Shown piece by piece: positions 23,803 through 32,130 of a stretch of 64,000 nt of DNA. The first letter of the stretch is position 1, and each line of letters begins with the position of its first letter. Origin of the DNA: JABDMH01 sp964428345 (GTDB lineage: Bacteria > Bacteroidota > Bacteroidia > Chitinophagales > Saprospiraceae); contig CAYRYD010000013.1 in assembly GCA_964428345.1 (NCBI GenBank), positions 1 to 64,000 on the forward strand. Direction: 5' to 3'. Under the pieces are notes generated by a model that saw nothing but the letters and a program-made list of their open reading frames with translations, had not been told where the DNA came from and did no database searches. A program made the position numbers and the translations under genes.

Positions 23803-25731
23803 ATGGTTCGGATGCATCAGCTCGCTGCCATTATGTTTCTGGATATTGACGGATACACGGCCATCATGCAGGATGATGAGGCCCGGGCACTGATGCTCCG
23901 CGACAAGCTGAAGAAGAAACTTGAGGAAGAAGTAAAGACCCATCACGGTGTATTACTGGAATTCCGGGGCGACGGTGCCTTGTGCAGTTTCGGAAGTACG
24001 ATTGAAGGCGTCCGGGCAGCGATTGCCCTCCAACGGGAAATGCAGACCGATCCCAGGGTGCCATTACGCATCGGGATCCATACCGGTGATGTGATCATTG
24101 ATGGACACTCTGCCTTCGGAGATGGAGTCAATATTGCCTCCAGAATGGAGTCACTGGCCGAACCCGGCAGTATTTTTATTTCTGCCAAGGTCTATGATGA
24201 CATTAAGAATCAAAGAGATATCCGCACAGTCCCGCTGGGAAAATTTCTACTGAAAAATGTTAAAGAACAGATGGACATCTATGCCATCAGCAATCAGGGC
24301 ATCCTCATTCCCAAGTCTCACAGGCTGGCCGGTAAAGGTGAGAAAATTCAGCATGACTGTATTTTGGTCTTACCATTCGTCAATATGAGTAATGACCCCG
24401 ATCAGGATTACTTCAGCGATGGTCTGACCGAAGAGCTGATTTCTACTTTGTCGAGGTTGAAGGACATGAAGGTGATTTCGAGAACCACCTCCATGAAATA
24501 TAAAGGAACCAGTAAAGACATCAAAACGATTGGCCACGAAACAGGTGCCAACTTTGTTGTGGAGGGAAGCGTCCGGAAACACGGCAATCATTTACGGATC
24601 ACAGCCCAATTTGTAGACTCGACCCGTGATGTCCACCTTTGGGCGGAAAGTTACCGGGGCACGATGGATGATATTTTTCTGATCCAGGAACAAGTGTCGG
24701 AAAAAATTGTCGAAGCCCTTCGGATGAAAATTACCGGAGAAGAAAAAACCCATTTACAAAAAAGATATACCGACGATACCGAAGCCTGGCAATGCTATCT
24801 TCAGGGCCGCTACCTGTGGAATAAACGAAATGAAACCACCCTGAAATCGGCGATCAAGTATTTTGAAAAAGCACTGGAAAAAGATCCGGACTATGCCCCG
24901 GCCTGGGTCGGACTGGCAGACACCTATAGCCTGATGGGTGAATTTACCATCATGTCGCGCAGGGAATTATTGCCAAAATTACGAACCGCTATCCAAAAAG
25001 CTCTCGAACTTGACAACCAGTTGGGTGAAGCCCATATTTCTCTGGCAATCTCGGTCATGTTGAATGAATGGGACTGGGAAAGGGCAGAAAAGGAATATCA
25101 GCTGGGCCTGGAATTAAATCCCAACTACGCCACCGGTCATCACTGGTATGCCGAGTGGCTTTTATTTACCGGGAACACGGAAAAAGCTATGGAGGAGATT
25201 AATATTGCCATTGAGCTCGATCCGGTATCCCCTGGCATTTTGAAAGACAAAGGCATTTTCTATTATTATATCCGCCAGTATGATCAGGCCATCGACATGG
25301 CCCGGAGCACCCTTGAACTGGATCCGGAATTTGCCAATGCGCACCGGCTGCTCTCCCTGGCTTACAGCGCCACGGGCATGATGCATGGTGCCATTGCCGA
25401 GAACCAACTATGGGGACGAAAAACCGGGAATCCGGTGAAAACCGATATAGCACTGGCTCAGATCTATGCTTCTGCCGGGTATCAGGATGATGCCCTAAAA
25501 ATCATTGCTCCATACACCGATGAAAGAAAACTTACCAGCAATGATTTTCGGGGTATGGCTTTGGTCTATGCCGCTTTGAAAGAGAACGATATCGCTTTCG
25601 AATGGCTCGAAAAGAGTTATATCCGCCGGGAAGAATCGCTTTGTAGTCTGAAGCTGGACCCAAAACTGGACAATTTGCGCACCGATCCTCGATTTGATGT
25701 CCTGATCAGAAAAATCGGACTGGAACCATAG
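23803..25731 (+). CDS. Class III adenylate/guanylate cyclase with TolB-like and TPR regions
   Basis: 642 residues from the ATG giving MVRMHQLAAIMFLDIDGYTAIM. N-terminal class III cyclase domain (about 1-175) with metal Asp residues in FLDIDGYT and RGDGALCSFGS, RIGIHTGDV and DGVNIASRMESLAEPGSIFI. Then a FlgO/TolB-N-like region (LVLPFVNMSNDPDQDYFSDGLTEEL, VEGSVRKHGN, in outline) and a C-terminal set of TPR repeats (YFEKALEKDPDYAPAWVGLADTY and on). The cyclase would make cAMP or cGMP. The same domain plan recurs in the protein at 27020-28939. The protein has no signal or membrane helix. Confidence 0.88.
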   Translation: MVRMHQLAAIMFLDIDGYTAIMQDDEARALMLRDKLKKKLEEEVKTHHGVLLEFRGDGALCSFGSTIEGVRAAIALQREMQTDPRVPLRIGIHTGDVIIDGHSAFGDGVNIASRMESLAEPGSIFISAKVYDDIKNQRDIRTVPLGKFLLKNVKEQMDIYAISNQGILIPKSHRLAGKGEKIQHDCILVLPFVNMSNDPDQDYFSDGLTEELISTLSRLKDMKVISRTTSMKYKGTSKDIKTIGHETGANFVVEGSVRKHGNHLRITAQFVDSTRDVHLWAESYRGTMDDIFLIQEQVSEKIVEALRMKITGEEKTHLQKRYTDDTEAWQCYLQGRYLWNKRNETTLKSAIKYFEKALEKDPDYAPAWVGLADTYSLMGEFTIMSRRELLPKLRTAIQKALELDNQLGEAHISLAISVMLNEWDWERAEKEYQLGLELNPNYATGHHWYAEWLLFTGNTEKAMEEINIAIELDPVSPGILKDKGIFYYYIRQYDQAIDMARSTLELDPEFANAHRLLSLAYSATGMMHGAIAENQLWGRKTGNPVKTDIALAQIYASAGYQDDALKIIAPYTDERKLTSNDFRGMALVYAALKENDIAFEWLEKSYIRREESLCSLKLDPKLDNLRTDPRFDVLIRKIGLEP

Positions 25732-25806
25732 CAATGGTTTTGTGGTCTTGTGGTCTTGTGGTTTTTTGGTTATCGGCTGCTACTGTTGGAGTAAGTACCA
25801 TTGGAG

Positions 25807-26082
25807 CGGCGATTTTAATCGCCGCAGTATAAGTGTGTTTAATCGTTGAATTGTAATCGTTGAATTGTTTAACTGGGTGCTGTCACCCTGAGCCTGCCGA
25901 ACGGGTGGTTTCTCCAGCACACTATAAAGTCCCCTTTTAGGGGATTTAGGGGTCCTGGTCTTGTTCAATTGTTTAATGATTTATTAGGACCAAAGTCACC
26001 CTGAGCCTGCCGAAGGGTGGTCCTGTTATGGAGGGCCGATATTCTTGAAGCAAGTGCCATGGAGCGGCGATTTTAATCGCCG
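25807..26082. repeat. Two copies of the palindrome CGGCGATTTTAATCGCCG
   Basis: Perfect 18-base palindromes at 25807-25824 and 26065-26082, each preceded by (G)TACCATTGGAG or GTGCCATGGAG. They flank the composite repeat at 25883-25978. Together they fill most of the 378-base gap between the cyclase and DUF502 genes, which holds no gene. Confidence 0.7.
25883..25978 (-). repeat. Composite MITE-like repeat, copy A
   Basis: Ordered words TCACCCTGAGCCTGCCGAA, GGTTT-CCAGCACACT, AAGTCCCCTTTTAGGGGAT, TTAGGGGTCC and CAATTGTTTAAT. The reverse complement of this order is found at 39891-39978 and 40216-40303. The inner palindrome CCCCTTTTAGGGG and the CACCCTGAG...AAGGGTG ends are characteristic. A further partial CACCCTGAGCCTGCCGAAGGGTGG lies at 25998-26022. 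No transposase is encoded. Confidence 0.65.
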
Positions 26083-26109
26083 TTGCTAAGCGTATCGAAC
26101 GGGTGAGTG

Positions 26110-26820
26110 TCAGGCGCTGATCTTTTCGATCACTTCCTGATCGGTCACGCCGGATTTTACATCGGTAAAAAGATACGAAGATCCGTTACCCATGCCGACA
26201 ATGGTGCGCATGGCTACATCTGGCGAAATCTTGAGAAAGATCAGGTTAGACCGGGGTACGTGGTATAAATTGCCATTGAGTGGATTGGGGGCTGTTGGTA
26301 CAAAAATGGTAAACAGGTCGGGATGTACCTCTTCGCTGACAAAACCAGTCAGGTAGACACCATTGCCGTAGGGATCCACCAGTACCACCTGAGTGAAGGG
26401 CATCTTCTTCAGTCCTCCGAATTGCTGGACCATATCGTGTATGACCGTGTAAAATGGCAGTGGGTGCAGGTATTTTCGTTCCAGTTTACCCGCCATTTCC
26501 GTGATAGCACCATTCCGCTGCAGCCAGCCAACGAGTAAAAAAAAGCCCAGTAAGATTAGTAACGACAGTAGATGCATATACCAGGGCGTAACATCTACAT
26601 TGGGAGCCAACAGCATCGTAATTGGTGCCAATAGACTAAAAATCAGCTGGGAAAGGAGGTAAATAAGTGTAATAAAGATCAGGACAGGCAAGGTCAGCAA
26701 AGCACCTTTCCGGATTACACTCAATACCGGATGCCGGTACCATGGCTCTGATAATTGTCCGGGTACTTTCACCAGGTTGGTGTCGTGGTTGGAACCAGTT
26801 GAGGATTCGTCGGTTTTCAT
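26110..26820 (-). CDS. DUF502-family membrane protein
   Basis: 236 residues from the ATG giving MKTDESSTGSN; upstream in-frame Met residues give an untypical preface. Two membrane helices (GALLTLPVLIFITLIYLLSQLIF, LLSLLILLGFFLLVGWLQRNG) are followed by a conserved soluble region (YTVIHDMVQQFGG, VVLVDPYGNGVYLTGFVS, FVPTAPNPLNGNLYHVPRS, in outline) that is diagnostic of DUF502. Members occur widely in bacteria and plant plastids, with no settled function. The protein should sit in the inner membrane. Divergent from the second cyclase. Confidence 0.85.
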   Translation of the reverse strand: MKTDESSTGSNHDTNLVKVPGQLSEPWYRHPVLSVIRKGALLTLPVLIFITLIYLLSQLIFSLLAPITMLLAPNVDVTPWYMHLLSLLILLGFFLLVGWLQRNGAITEMAGKLERKYLHPLPFYTVIHDMVQQFGGLKKMPFTQVVLVDPYGNGVYLTGFVSEEVHPDLFTIFVPTAPNPLNGNLYHVPRSNLIFLKISPDVAMRTIVGMGNGSSYLFTDVKSGVTDQEVIEKISA

Positions 26821-27019
26821 CTCAGGACTATTAATGATTTGACAGATATGGTACCTTATAATGACTTCTTTACCCGACTTATTGTTCATTGATCTGATCA
26901 GTTTTGACCCTGAACAGATATTCAGGGACACAACCCTTTTAGAAAATAAGCCGGACAGATTATGACAGGTACCTCCCTCTGAAGAACATAAATTGACTTT
27001 TCATTAACTTCAAAGTATC

Positions 27020-28939
27020 ATGCTGCGACGACTCACCGCCATTATGTTTACTGACATTGTAGGATATTCTGCTCTGATGGCTACCAGTGAAACAAAGGGA
27101 CTTTATCTGCTTAAACAAAATCGCAATATCCAGCGATCCTTAATTGAAAAGCACAACGGTCATTGGATCAAAGAAATGGGAGATGGAATTATGGCCAATT
27201 TTGACCAGGCCCGGGATGCAGTCAAGTGCGCCATTGAAATTCAAAAGGAGTCGCAGGATCTCGATGCAAAAATCAGAATTGGGATTCATTGGGGAGAAGT
27301 GAATATAGACCGCAATGACCTTTTTGGTCATGGTGTAAATATTGCTGCTAGAATTGAGGCCATTGCAGAACCGGGCGGAATCTATATTACGCAAGCTGTC
27401 TTGTCAGCAACCGAGGTACCCAAAGAATTTCAATCTAAATTCCTGGGAGAACTGCTCCTAAAGAATATCCCTCACAGGGTACCTACCTATGCCATAGTGG
27501 GGGGACCTCTACCTATTCCAAGCCCAGAAAAAATCAGTCAATTAGTTTCCAAACCTGATCTAACTTCGCTGGCTGTATTGCCTTTCAAAAGTCTGGGTCA
27601 AAATGAAGAGGAACAATATATTCTCGACGGAATTCAGGATGCCCTGATTGGTGAACTATCACAAATAGAATCACTCCGGGTGATCTCAAGAACATCCACC
27701 ATACGATACCGCGATACATCTAAGGCAGTACCGCAAATAGCACAGGAATTAGGTGTTGACGGCGTGCTAGAGGGAACTCTGTTGCAATACAGCGAAAACG
27801 CACATTTGCATGTCAAATGGATCAGGGCATTCCCAAAGGAGGAACATGTGTGGGCAGCGAGTTATCGAAAAGAATTGAAAGATGTATTTGCTCTTTACAG
27901 TGAAGTAGTAAAGGATATCACGAAGCATCTGAAAGCAAATCTGACTCCTCAGGAACAGATGTATCTAAATAACCCACATCCGGTGATGCCAAAGGCATAT
28001 GAAGCCTACCTCAAAGGGCTCTTTCATTGGGAAAAACTCACCAAAGATGATCTGGAAACAGCACAGGGGTACTTTGAAAAATCAAAGGAGATCGATCCGG
28101 GTTTTGCTCTGGCATATTCGGGCCTGGCCGCGATCTGGATGGGTCGCCTGATCATGGGTTACACTCGTCCGCATGATGCAGTAACGAAAATTTATACCCA
28201 TATCCGGCAAACCCGGAAACTGAATGAACACCATGCAGATTCCCACTTTTGGGATGCATTGATCAGTGTTTGGATTGAATGGGATTGGGCAGGAGGTGTC
28301 AATGCTTTTGAAAAGGTGCTCAGTGTCAACTCCAATCATAGTTTAGCTTCAGCCTATTACTCTCACCTGCTTTTGTTCCTGGAAAATGGTGCGGAATCCG
28401 ATTTTCAGATGAAAAGAGCTATAGAACTGGATCCTTTTAATCCATTGATTCAATCTCTTTATTCCATGCAACTTAATTACTCGAGAAAATATGACCAGGC
28501 GGAAGGTGTCGCTATCAGAATCCTGAAGGAGCAAAAGAATCATCCTGTTGCTCTGTCAACTCTGAGATCGATTTTTCACAATAAGAAGATGTATCATGAA
28601 GCTTATCTAATATTTAAGAAGTCCTTTGAGAATGCCGGTGATTATGAAGTTTCAGGAGCTTTGGAAACTGGTTTCAAGGAAGGAGGATATACCCGGTCGC
28701 TTGTCAAAGCGGCTGAAATATTTATTGATCGTTCACATAGCTATTCGGAAAATACCTGGCAAATTGCAACTTTGTATACCCGGGCCGGGAAGAAAGAACT
28801 TGCTCTTCACTATCTGGAAAAAGCATTACAAATCAGGGAATCAAATTTACCCTATATTAGCATTGATCCTATTTTTGATGATCTCCGAAACGAAGCAAGA
28901 TTTAAAAGAATATTATCCTCAATGAACCTTACAGCTTAG
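27020..28939 (+). CDS. Class III adenylate/guanylate cyclase with TolB-like and TPR regions (paralogue)
   Basis: 639 residues, same plan as 23803-25731: cyclase domain (about 1-175) with FTDIVGYSALM, KEMGDGIMANF, RIGIHWGEV and GVNIAARIEAIAEPGGIYI; a TolB-N-like middle (LAVLPFKSLGQNEEEQYILDGI, VDGVLEGTLLQ, in outline); and C-terminal TPR repeats. The two proteins are clearly paralogous but far apart in sequence, so the duplication is old. Start MLRRLTAIMFTDIVGYS is close to the domain, as expected. Ligand-free cAMP synthesis with TPR-mediated partner binding is the family model. Confidence 0.88.
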   Translation: MLRRLTAIMFTDIVGYSALMATSETKGLYLLKQNRNIQRSLIEKHNGHWIKEMGDGIMANFDQARDAVKCAIEIQKESQDLDAKIRIGIHWGEVNIDRNDLFGHGVNIAARIEAIAEPGGIYITQAVLSATEVPKEFQSKFLGELLLKNIPHRVPTYAIVGGPLPIPSPEKISQLVSKPDLTSLAVLPFKSLGQNEEEQYILDGIQDALIGELSQIESLRVISRTSTIRYRDTSKAVPQIAQELGVDGVLEGTLLQYSENAHLHVKWIRAFPKEEHVWAASYRKELKDVFALYSEVVKDITKHLKANLTPQEQMYLNNPHPVMPKAYEAYLKGLFHWEKLTKDDLETAQGYFEKSKEIDPGFALAYSGLAAIWMGRLIMGYTRPHDAVTKIYTHIRQTRKLNEHHADSHFWDALISVWIEWDWAGGVNAFEKVLSVNSNHSLASAYYSHLLLFLENGAESDFQMKRAIELDPFNPLIQSLYSMQLNYSRKYDQAEGVAIRILKEQKNHPVALSTLRSIFHNKKMYHEAYLIFKKSFENAGDYEVSGALETGFKEGGYTRSLVKAAEIFIDRSHSYSENTWQIATLYTRAGKKELALHYLEKALQIRESNLPYISIDPIFDDLRNEARFKRILSSMNLTA

Positions 28940-29058
28940 CCAGGTGATCAATAATTCGATCTCCAAATTCAATTAAATACAATAAGCTAGAATAAATACA
29001 ATAGGTTGATCCTTATCTAATTAATCACTAAATTGCAGCTTGGCAAAACAAATTTAAA

Positions 29059-29442
29059 ATGTCTATCGACAATGAAATTCTCACTCTTGAAAGAGAAGCC
29101 CTGGACAATTGGTCTTCTGGTAATGTACCTGGATATCTGAAGCACGCTGCTTCAGATATGACCTATTTTGACGATATCGGAGCGCAAAATGGTGTGATTG
29201 GTCTGGAAGCAGTGCAAGATTATGCAGACAATATAGCGTCGATGATCCCTGAGCACAAGTATAAAATCATCAATCCCAATATCCAAATGCTGGGGGACGT
29301 AGCAGTATTGATTTTTCAATACCACCCTTTCTCTCCGGATGATACTCCTCTGACCAAATGGCGAGCAACATCAGTCTATGCCAAACGGCATGGACAGTGG
29401 AAATTAGTGCACGGTCACTGGAGTATGAATAAGCCATCTTAG
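29059..29442 (+). CDS. SnoaL-like / DUF4440 NTF2-fold protein
   Basis: 127 residues. Single NTF2-like domain: LEREALDNWSSGNVPGYLKHAASDMTYFDDIG and a closing strand WRATSVYAKRHGQWKLVHGHWS, in outline, typical of DUF4440/SnoaL-3. No signal peptide. Such proteins bind small ligands or act as isomerases; the substrate is not evident. Ends just before the convergent permease gene. Confidence 0.8.
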   Translation: MSIDNEILTLEREALDNWSSGNVPGYLKHAASDMTYFDDIGAQNGVIGLEAVQDYADNIASMIPEHKYKIINPNIQMLGDVAVLIFQYHPFSPDDTPLTKWRATSVYAKRHGQWKLVHGHWSMNKPS

Positions 29443-29465
29443 ACTCTGCTGAAGAATACCCAAAA

Positions 29466-31823
29466 TCACTCATCCCTCAGGCATTCATTGGGATGCACGG
29501 ACGCAGCGACGAATGCCTGCGAACTGGTTGTCAGCCAGGAGATGATCAGTACCAGCACACCGGCACCGGCAAAAAACCACCAGTGAAGTCCAATCTTAAA
29601 CTGAAATCGATCCAGCCAGTTGTCCACCAGAAAATAGGCTACCGGAATACCCAGGATAATCGAAACCATCACCAACCGGGTAAAGTCTTTGGTCAGCAAA
29701 AGGACGACATTGAAAACCGAGGCACCCAGTACTTTTCTCACTCCGATTTCTTTTTTTCTCAATTCTCCTGTGAACGCAGCCAGACCAAAAAGACCGAGAC
29801 AGGAAATCAAAATAGCAAACCCGGCAAAATACCGGGAAAGACTGGCCACCCGTTGTTCGGCTGCATATTGTCGAGCATAGTCATCGTCGACAAACTGGTA
29901 TTCAAAGGGAAATCCCGGATTAAATTTTTCAAATAGGTCCTGCAGATTGCGGAGTGCCTCTTCTTCCTTTCCGGCGGTAATACGGGCCATGACCATCCAG
30001 GTCTGTTCGGGATAAAGGCGGAAAAACAACGGGCTGATATCCTCGTGCAATGATTTAAAATGGAAATCTTTGACCACACCGATAATTTCCATGGGATATT
30101 CATCCCAGAGGGTAATAATCTTGCCAATGGGATCATTTTCAAGCCCCATCACTTTAATGCCGGATTCGTTAAAAATGATCTTGTTCGTATCTGCTCCATA
30201 TTCGCGGGAAAAAAAACGTCCTTCTTTAAGTTCTACACCTATCGTTTCCAGCAAATCATAATTTACCCGCACATTCTCAAATAAAATGCGGTCATCGGGA
30301 TTTTTTCCTTCCCATTTCAATCCGCTGGTATTGTTTTGCTGACCGACCAGGCCGTGGCCAATGGTCGAGATGTTTTCCACTCCCGGCAATCTTTTGGCTT
30401 CAGTGAGAAAAGCGTCGGCAGCTTCTTCCAGCTTTCCCTCTACCTGAAAATGCACCAACTGGTCTTTATCGTAGCCCAGATTTTTTCGCATCACATATTG
30501 TACCTGCTGATAGATCGTTATGACACTGATGATCAGTATAATGGACAAGGTAAACTGAAAAATGACCAACCCTCTCCTCGCCCAAAGTTCTCCCAATGTC
30601 GATTTTAATTCACCTTTCAACACCGTGACCGGCTTGAAAGAAGACAAATAAAGTGCGGGATAGCTGCCAGCCAGCAGTCCGGTAATCAGGGTGATCAGTA
30701 AAAAGGTACCAGCGAGATCGGGAGAAATGGCCAGTGAAATTTCTTTGCCGGTAAGCATATTGAACTTCGGTAAAAAGAAAGCTACCAATACAATCGATAA
30801 AAGTAGGGCGATAAAGGCAGTGAGGACCGACTCTGTGAGATACTGGTAAATGAGCGTGGATCGCTCTACGCCAAAAGTCTTTTTAACACCGACTTCCTTC
30901 GCCCGGCGTGACCCTCTGGCGGTCGAAAGATTCATGAAATTAATACAGGCAATCAACAGGATAAATACAGCAATCACCGAAAAAAGACGTACGTATTCGA
31001 TCCGGCCACCAGCTTGTTTTCCATTTTCATAACGGCCGTATAAATAGGATTCGGAAAAGGGTTTCAGGAAAAGAACGACGTTCGAATTTTCGGAACGCTC
31101 TTTAACGAAATTGGCAATCTTTTTATTGACCTGATCAGGATCCGAACCATCTTTCAGAATAATCACGGTTGGCGGTGAATTATTGCCCCAGCTTCTCAAC
31201 CAATCATTCTCCTGCAGGTATTCGAAGTAGGGAGTAACTATGTCAAATTCCATCGACGAATACTTACTCACATCCTCAAAAACTCCGGTGATTGAGTAAA
31301 ATTTCTTGTGATCATATTCGATGGTCTTACCAAGGGCATTTTCTACCGAGCCAAACAGTTTTTCAGCCGTGGTCCGGGAAACGGCCATGGACGACGGTTG
31401 TCTTAATACCAATTCAGGCTGCCCCCCAAGGAGATCAAAGCTAAACATCCGGAAGAAATCTTCACTGGCATGGTAACCGGTCACCTTGATATTTTGGTCA
31501 CCTGCAGTAAGGGTGTGTTTTTCAGGCCACATAATGGTAGCGGCATATTCCACTTCGGGAATTTCTTCAGCCAGGGTCTGGGCCAGCAATCCGGGTGTTG
31601 ACCGGGTGGTCATAATTCCTTCCTTATACTGCTGATGTTCCATTACCCGGTAGAGACGATCGCTATTGGCATGAAACTGATCGATCTGTAACTCATCGTG
31701 GACCCATAAAAAGATCAGCAAGGCACAAGCCAGGCCGGCAGCCAGACCGATGACATTGATCAAAAAAGAACTTCTATGACGGCGGAAATTGCGAAACGCC
31801 ATTTTGACAACGTGCAGTGTCAT
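29466..31823 (-). CDS. FtsX/MacB-type ABC transporter permease
   Basis: 785 residues with the duplicated MacB_PCD/FtsX plan of Bacteroidota: an N-terminal membrane helix (FLINVIGLAAGLACALLIFLWV), a periplasmic MacB core domain (about 45-245), three helices (RLFSVIAVFILLIACINFMNLSTARGS onward), a second periplasmic domain and three final helices (ISCLGLFGLAAFTGELRKKEIGVRKVLGAS onward). The E-I-G-V-R-K-V-L-G-A coupling motif is intact and its first-half counterpart is KEVGVKKTFGV. No ATPase gene is adjacent, so it must use a subunit encoded elsewhere. Such permeases act in lipoprotein or peptide efflux. Start near MTLHVVKMAFRNF. Confidence 0.9.
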   Translation of the reverse strand: MTLHVVKMAFRNFRRHRSSFLINVIGLAAGLACALLIFLWVHDELQIDQFHANSDRLYRVMEHQQYKEGIMTTRSTPGLLAQTLAEEIPEVEYAATIMWPEKHTLTAGDQNIKVTGYHASEDFFRMFSFDLLGGQPELVLRQPSSMAVSRTTAEKLFGSVENALGKTIEYDHKKFYSITGVFEDVSKYSSMEFDIVTPYFEYLQENDWLRSWGNNSPPTVIILKDGSDPDQVNKKIANFVKERSENSNVVLFLKPFSESYLYGRYENGKQAGGRIEYVRLFSVIAVFILLIACINFMNLSTARGSRRAKEVGVKKTFGVERSTLIYQYLTESVLTAFIALLLSIVLVAFFLPKFNMLTGKEISLAISPDLAGTFLLITLITGLLAGSYPALYLSSFKPVTVLKGELKSTLGELWARRGLVIFQFTLSIILIISVITIYQQVQYVMRKNLGYDKDQLVHFQVEGKLEEAADAFLTEAKRLPGVENISTIGHGLVGQQNNTSGLKWEGKNPDDRILFENVRVNYDLLETIGVELKEGRFFSREYGADTNKIIFNESGIKVMGLENDPIGKIITLWDEYPMEIIGVVKDFHFKSLHEDISPLFFRLYPEQTWMVMARITAGKEEEALRNLQDLFEKFNPGFPFEYQFVDDDYARQYAAEQRVASLSRYFAGFAILISCLGLFGLAAFTGELRKKEIGVRKVLGASVFNVVLLLTKDFTRLVMVSIILGIPVAYFLVDNWLDRFQFKIGLHWWFFAGAGVLVLIISWLTTSSQAFVAASVHPNECLRDE

Positions 31824-31903
31824 CCGTTCGGAATTTTAGGGTAAAGACTGTTGCCGGAGGAAAAAGGTTGCAATGGGCGATGAATTTTCCCGTCAAAGTT
31901 CCA

Positions 31904-32130
31904 ATGGGTCCTGTTGACGTTCCAAGGGGTCCTGACCCCTTGGATCACTGATCAATGACTGTCCCAAGGTCCTATGGACGTTCCAAGGGTCCTGCCCCCT
32001 TGGATCACTGACCAATGAACTCCCAAACCTACTGTGGACGTTCCAAGGGTCCTGACTCCTTGAATTCGCTGACCAATGAACTCCCAAACGTACTATGGAC
32101 GTTCCAAGGGGTCCTGACCCCTTGGATCCC
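31904..32130 (+). repeat. Tandem array of about four 61-base units with a 22-base palindrome
   Basis: GGACGTTCCAAGG starts units at about 31916, 31977, 32037 and 32098 (steps of 61, 60 and 61). Each has a CCAAGGGGTC-CT-GACCCCTTGG palindrome or decayed form, then GGATCACTGACCAATGAACTCCCAAAC and a TACTATGGAC link. The first and last copies keep a perfect palindrome. An older partial copy lies near 31892. The array fills the 307-base gap between the TonB receptor stop and the permease start, both on the minus strand. Confidence 0.85.

Noticed and set aside
29493..29936. 147-residue plus-strand frame
   Set aside because: Antisense shadow of the FtsX-type permease.
31904..32130. CRISPR array
   Set aside because: The whole 61-base unit repeats, including what would be spacers, and no cas genes are nearby.
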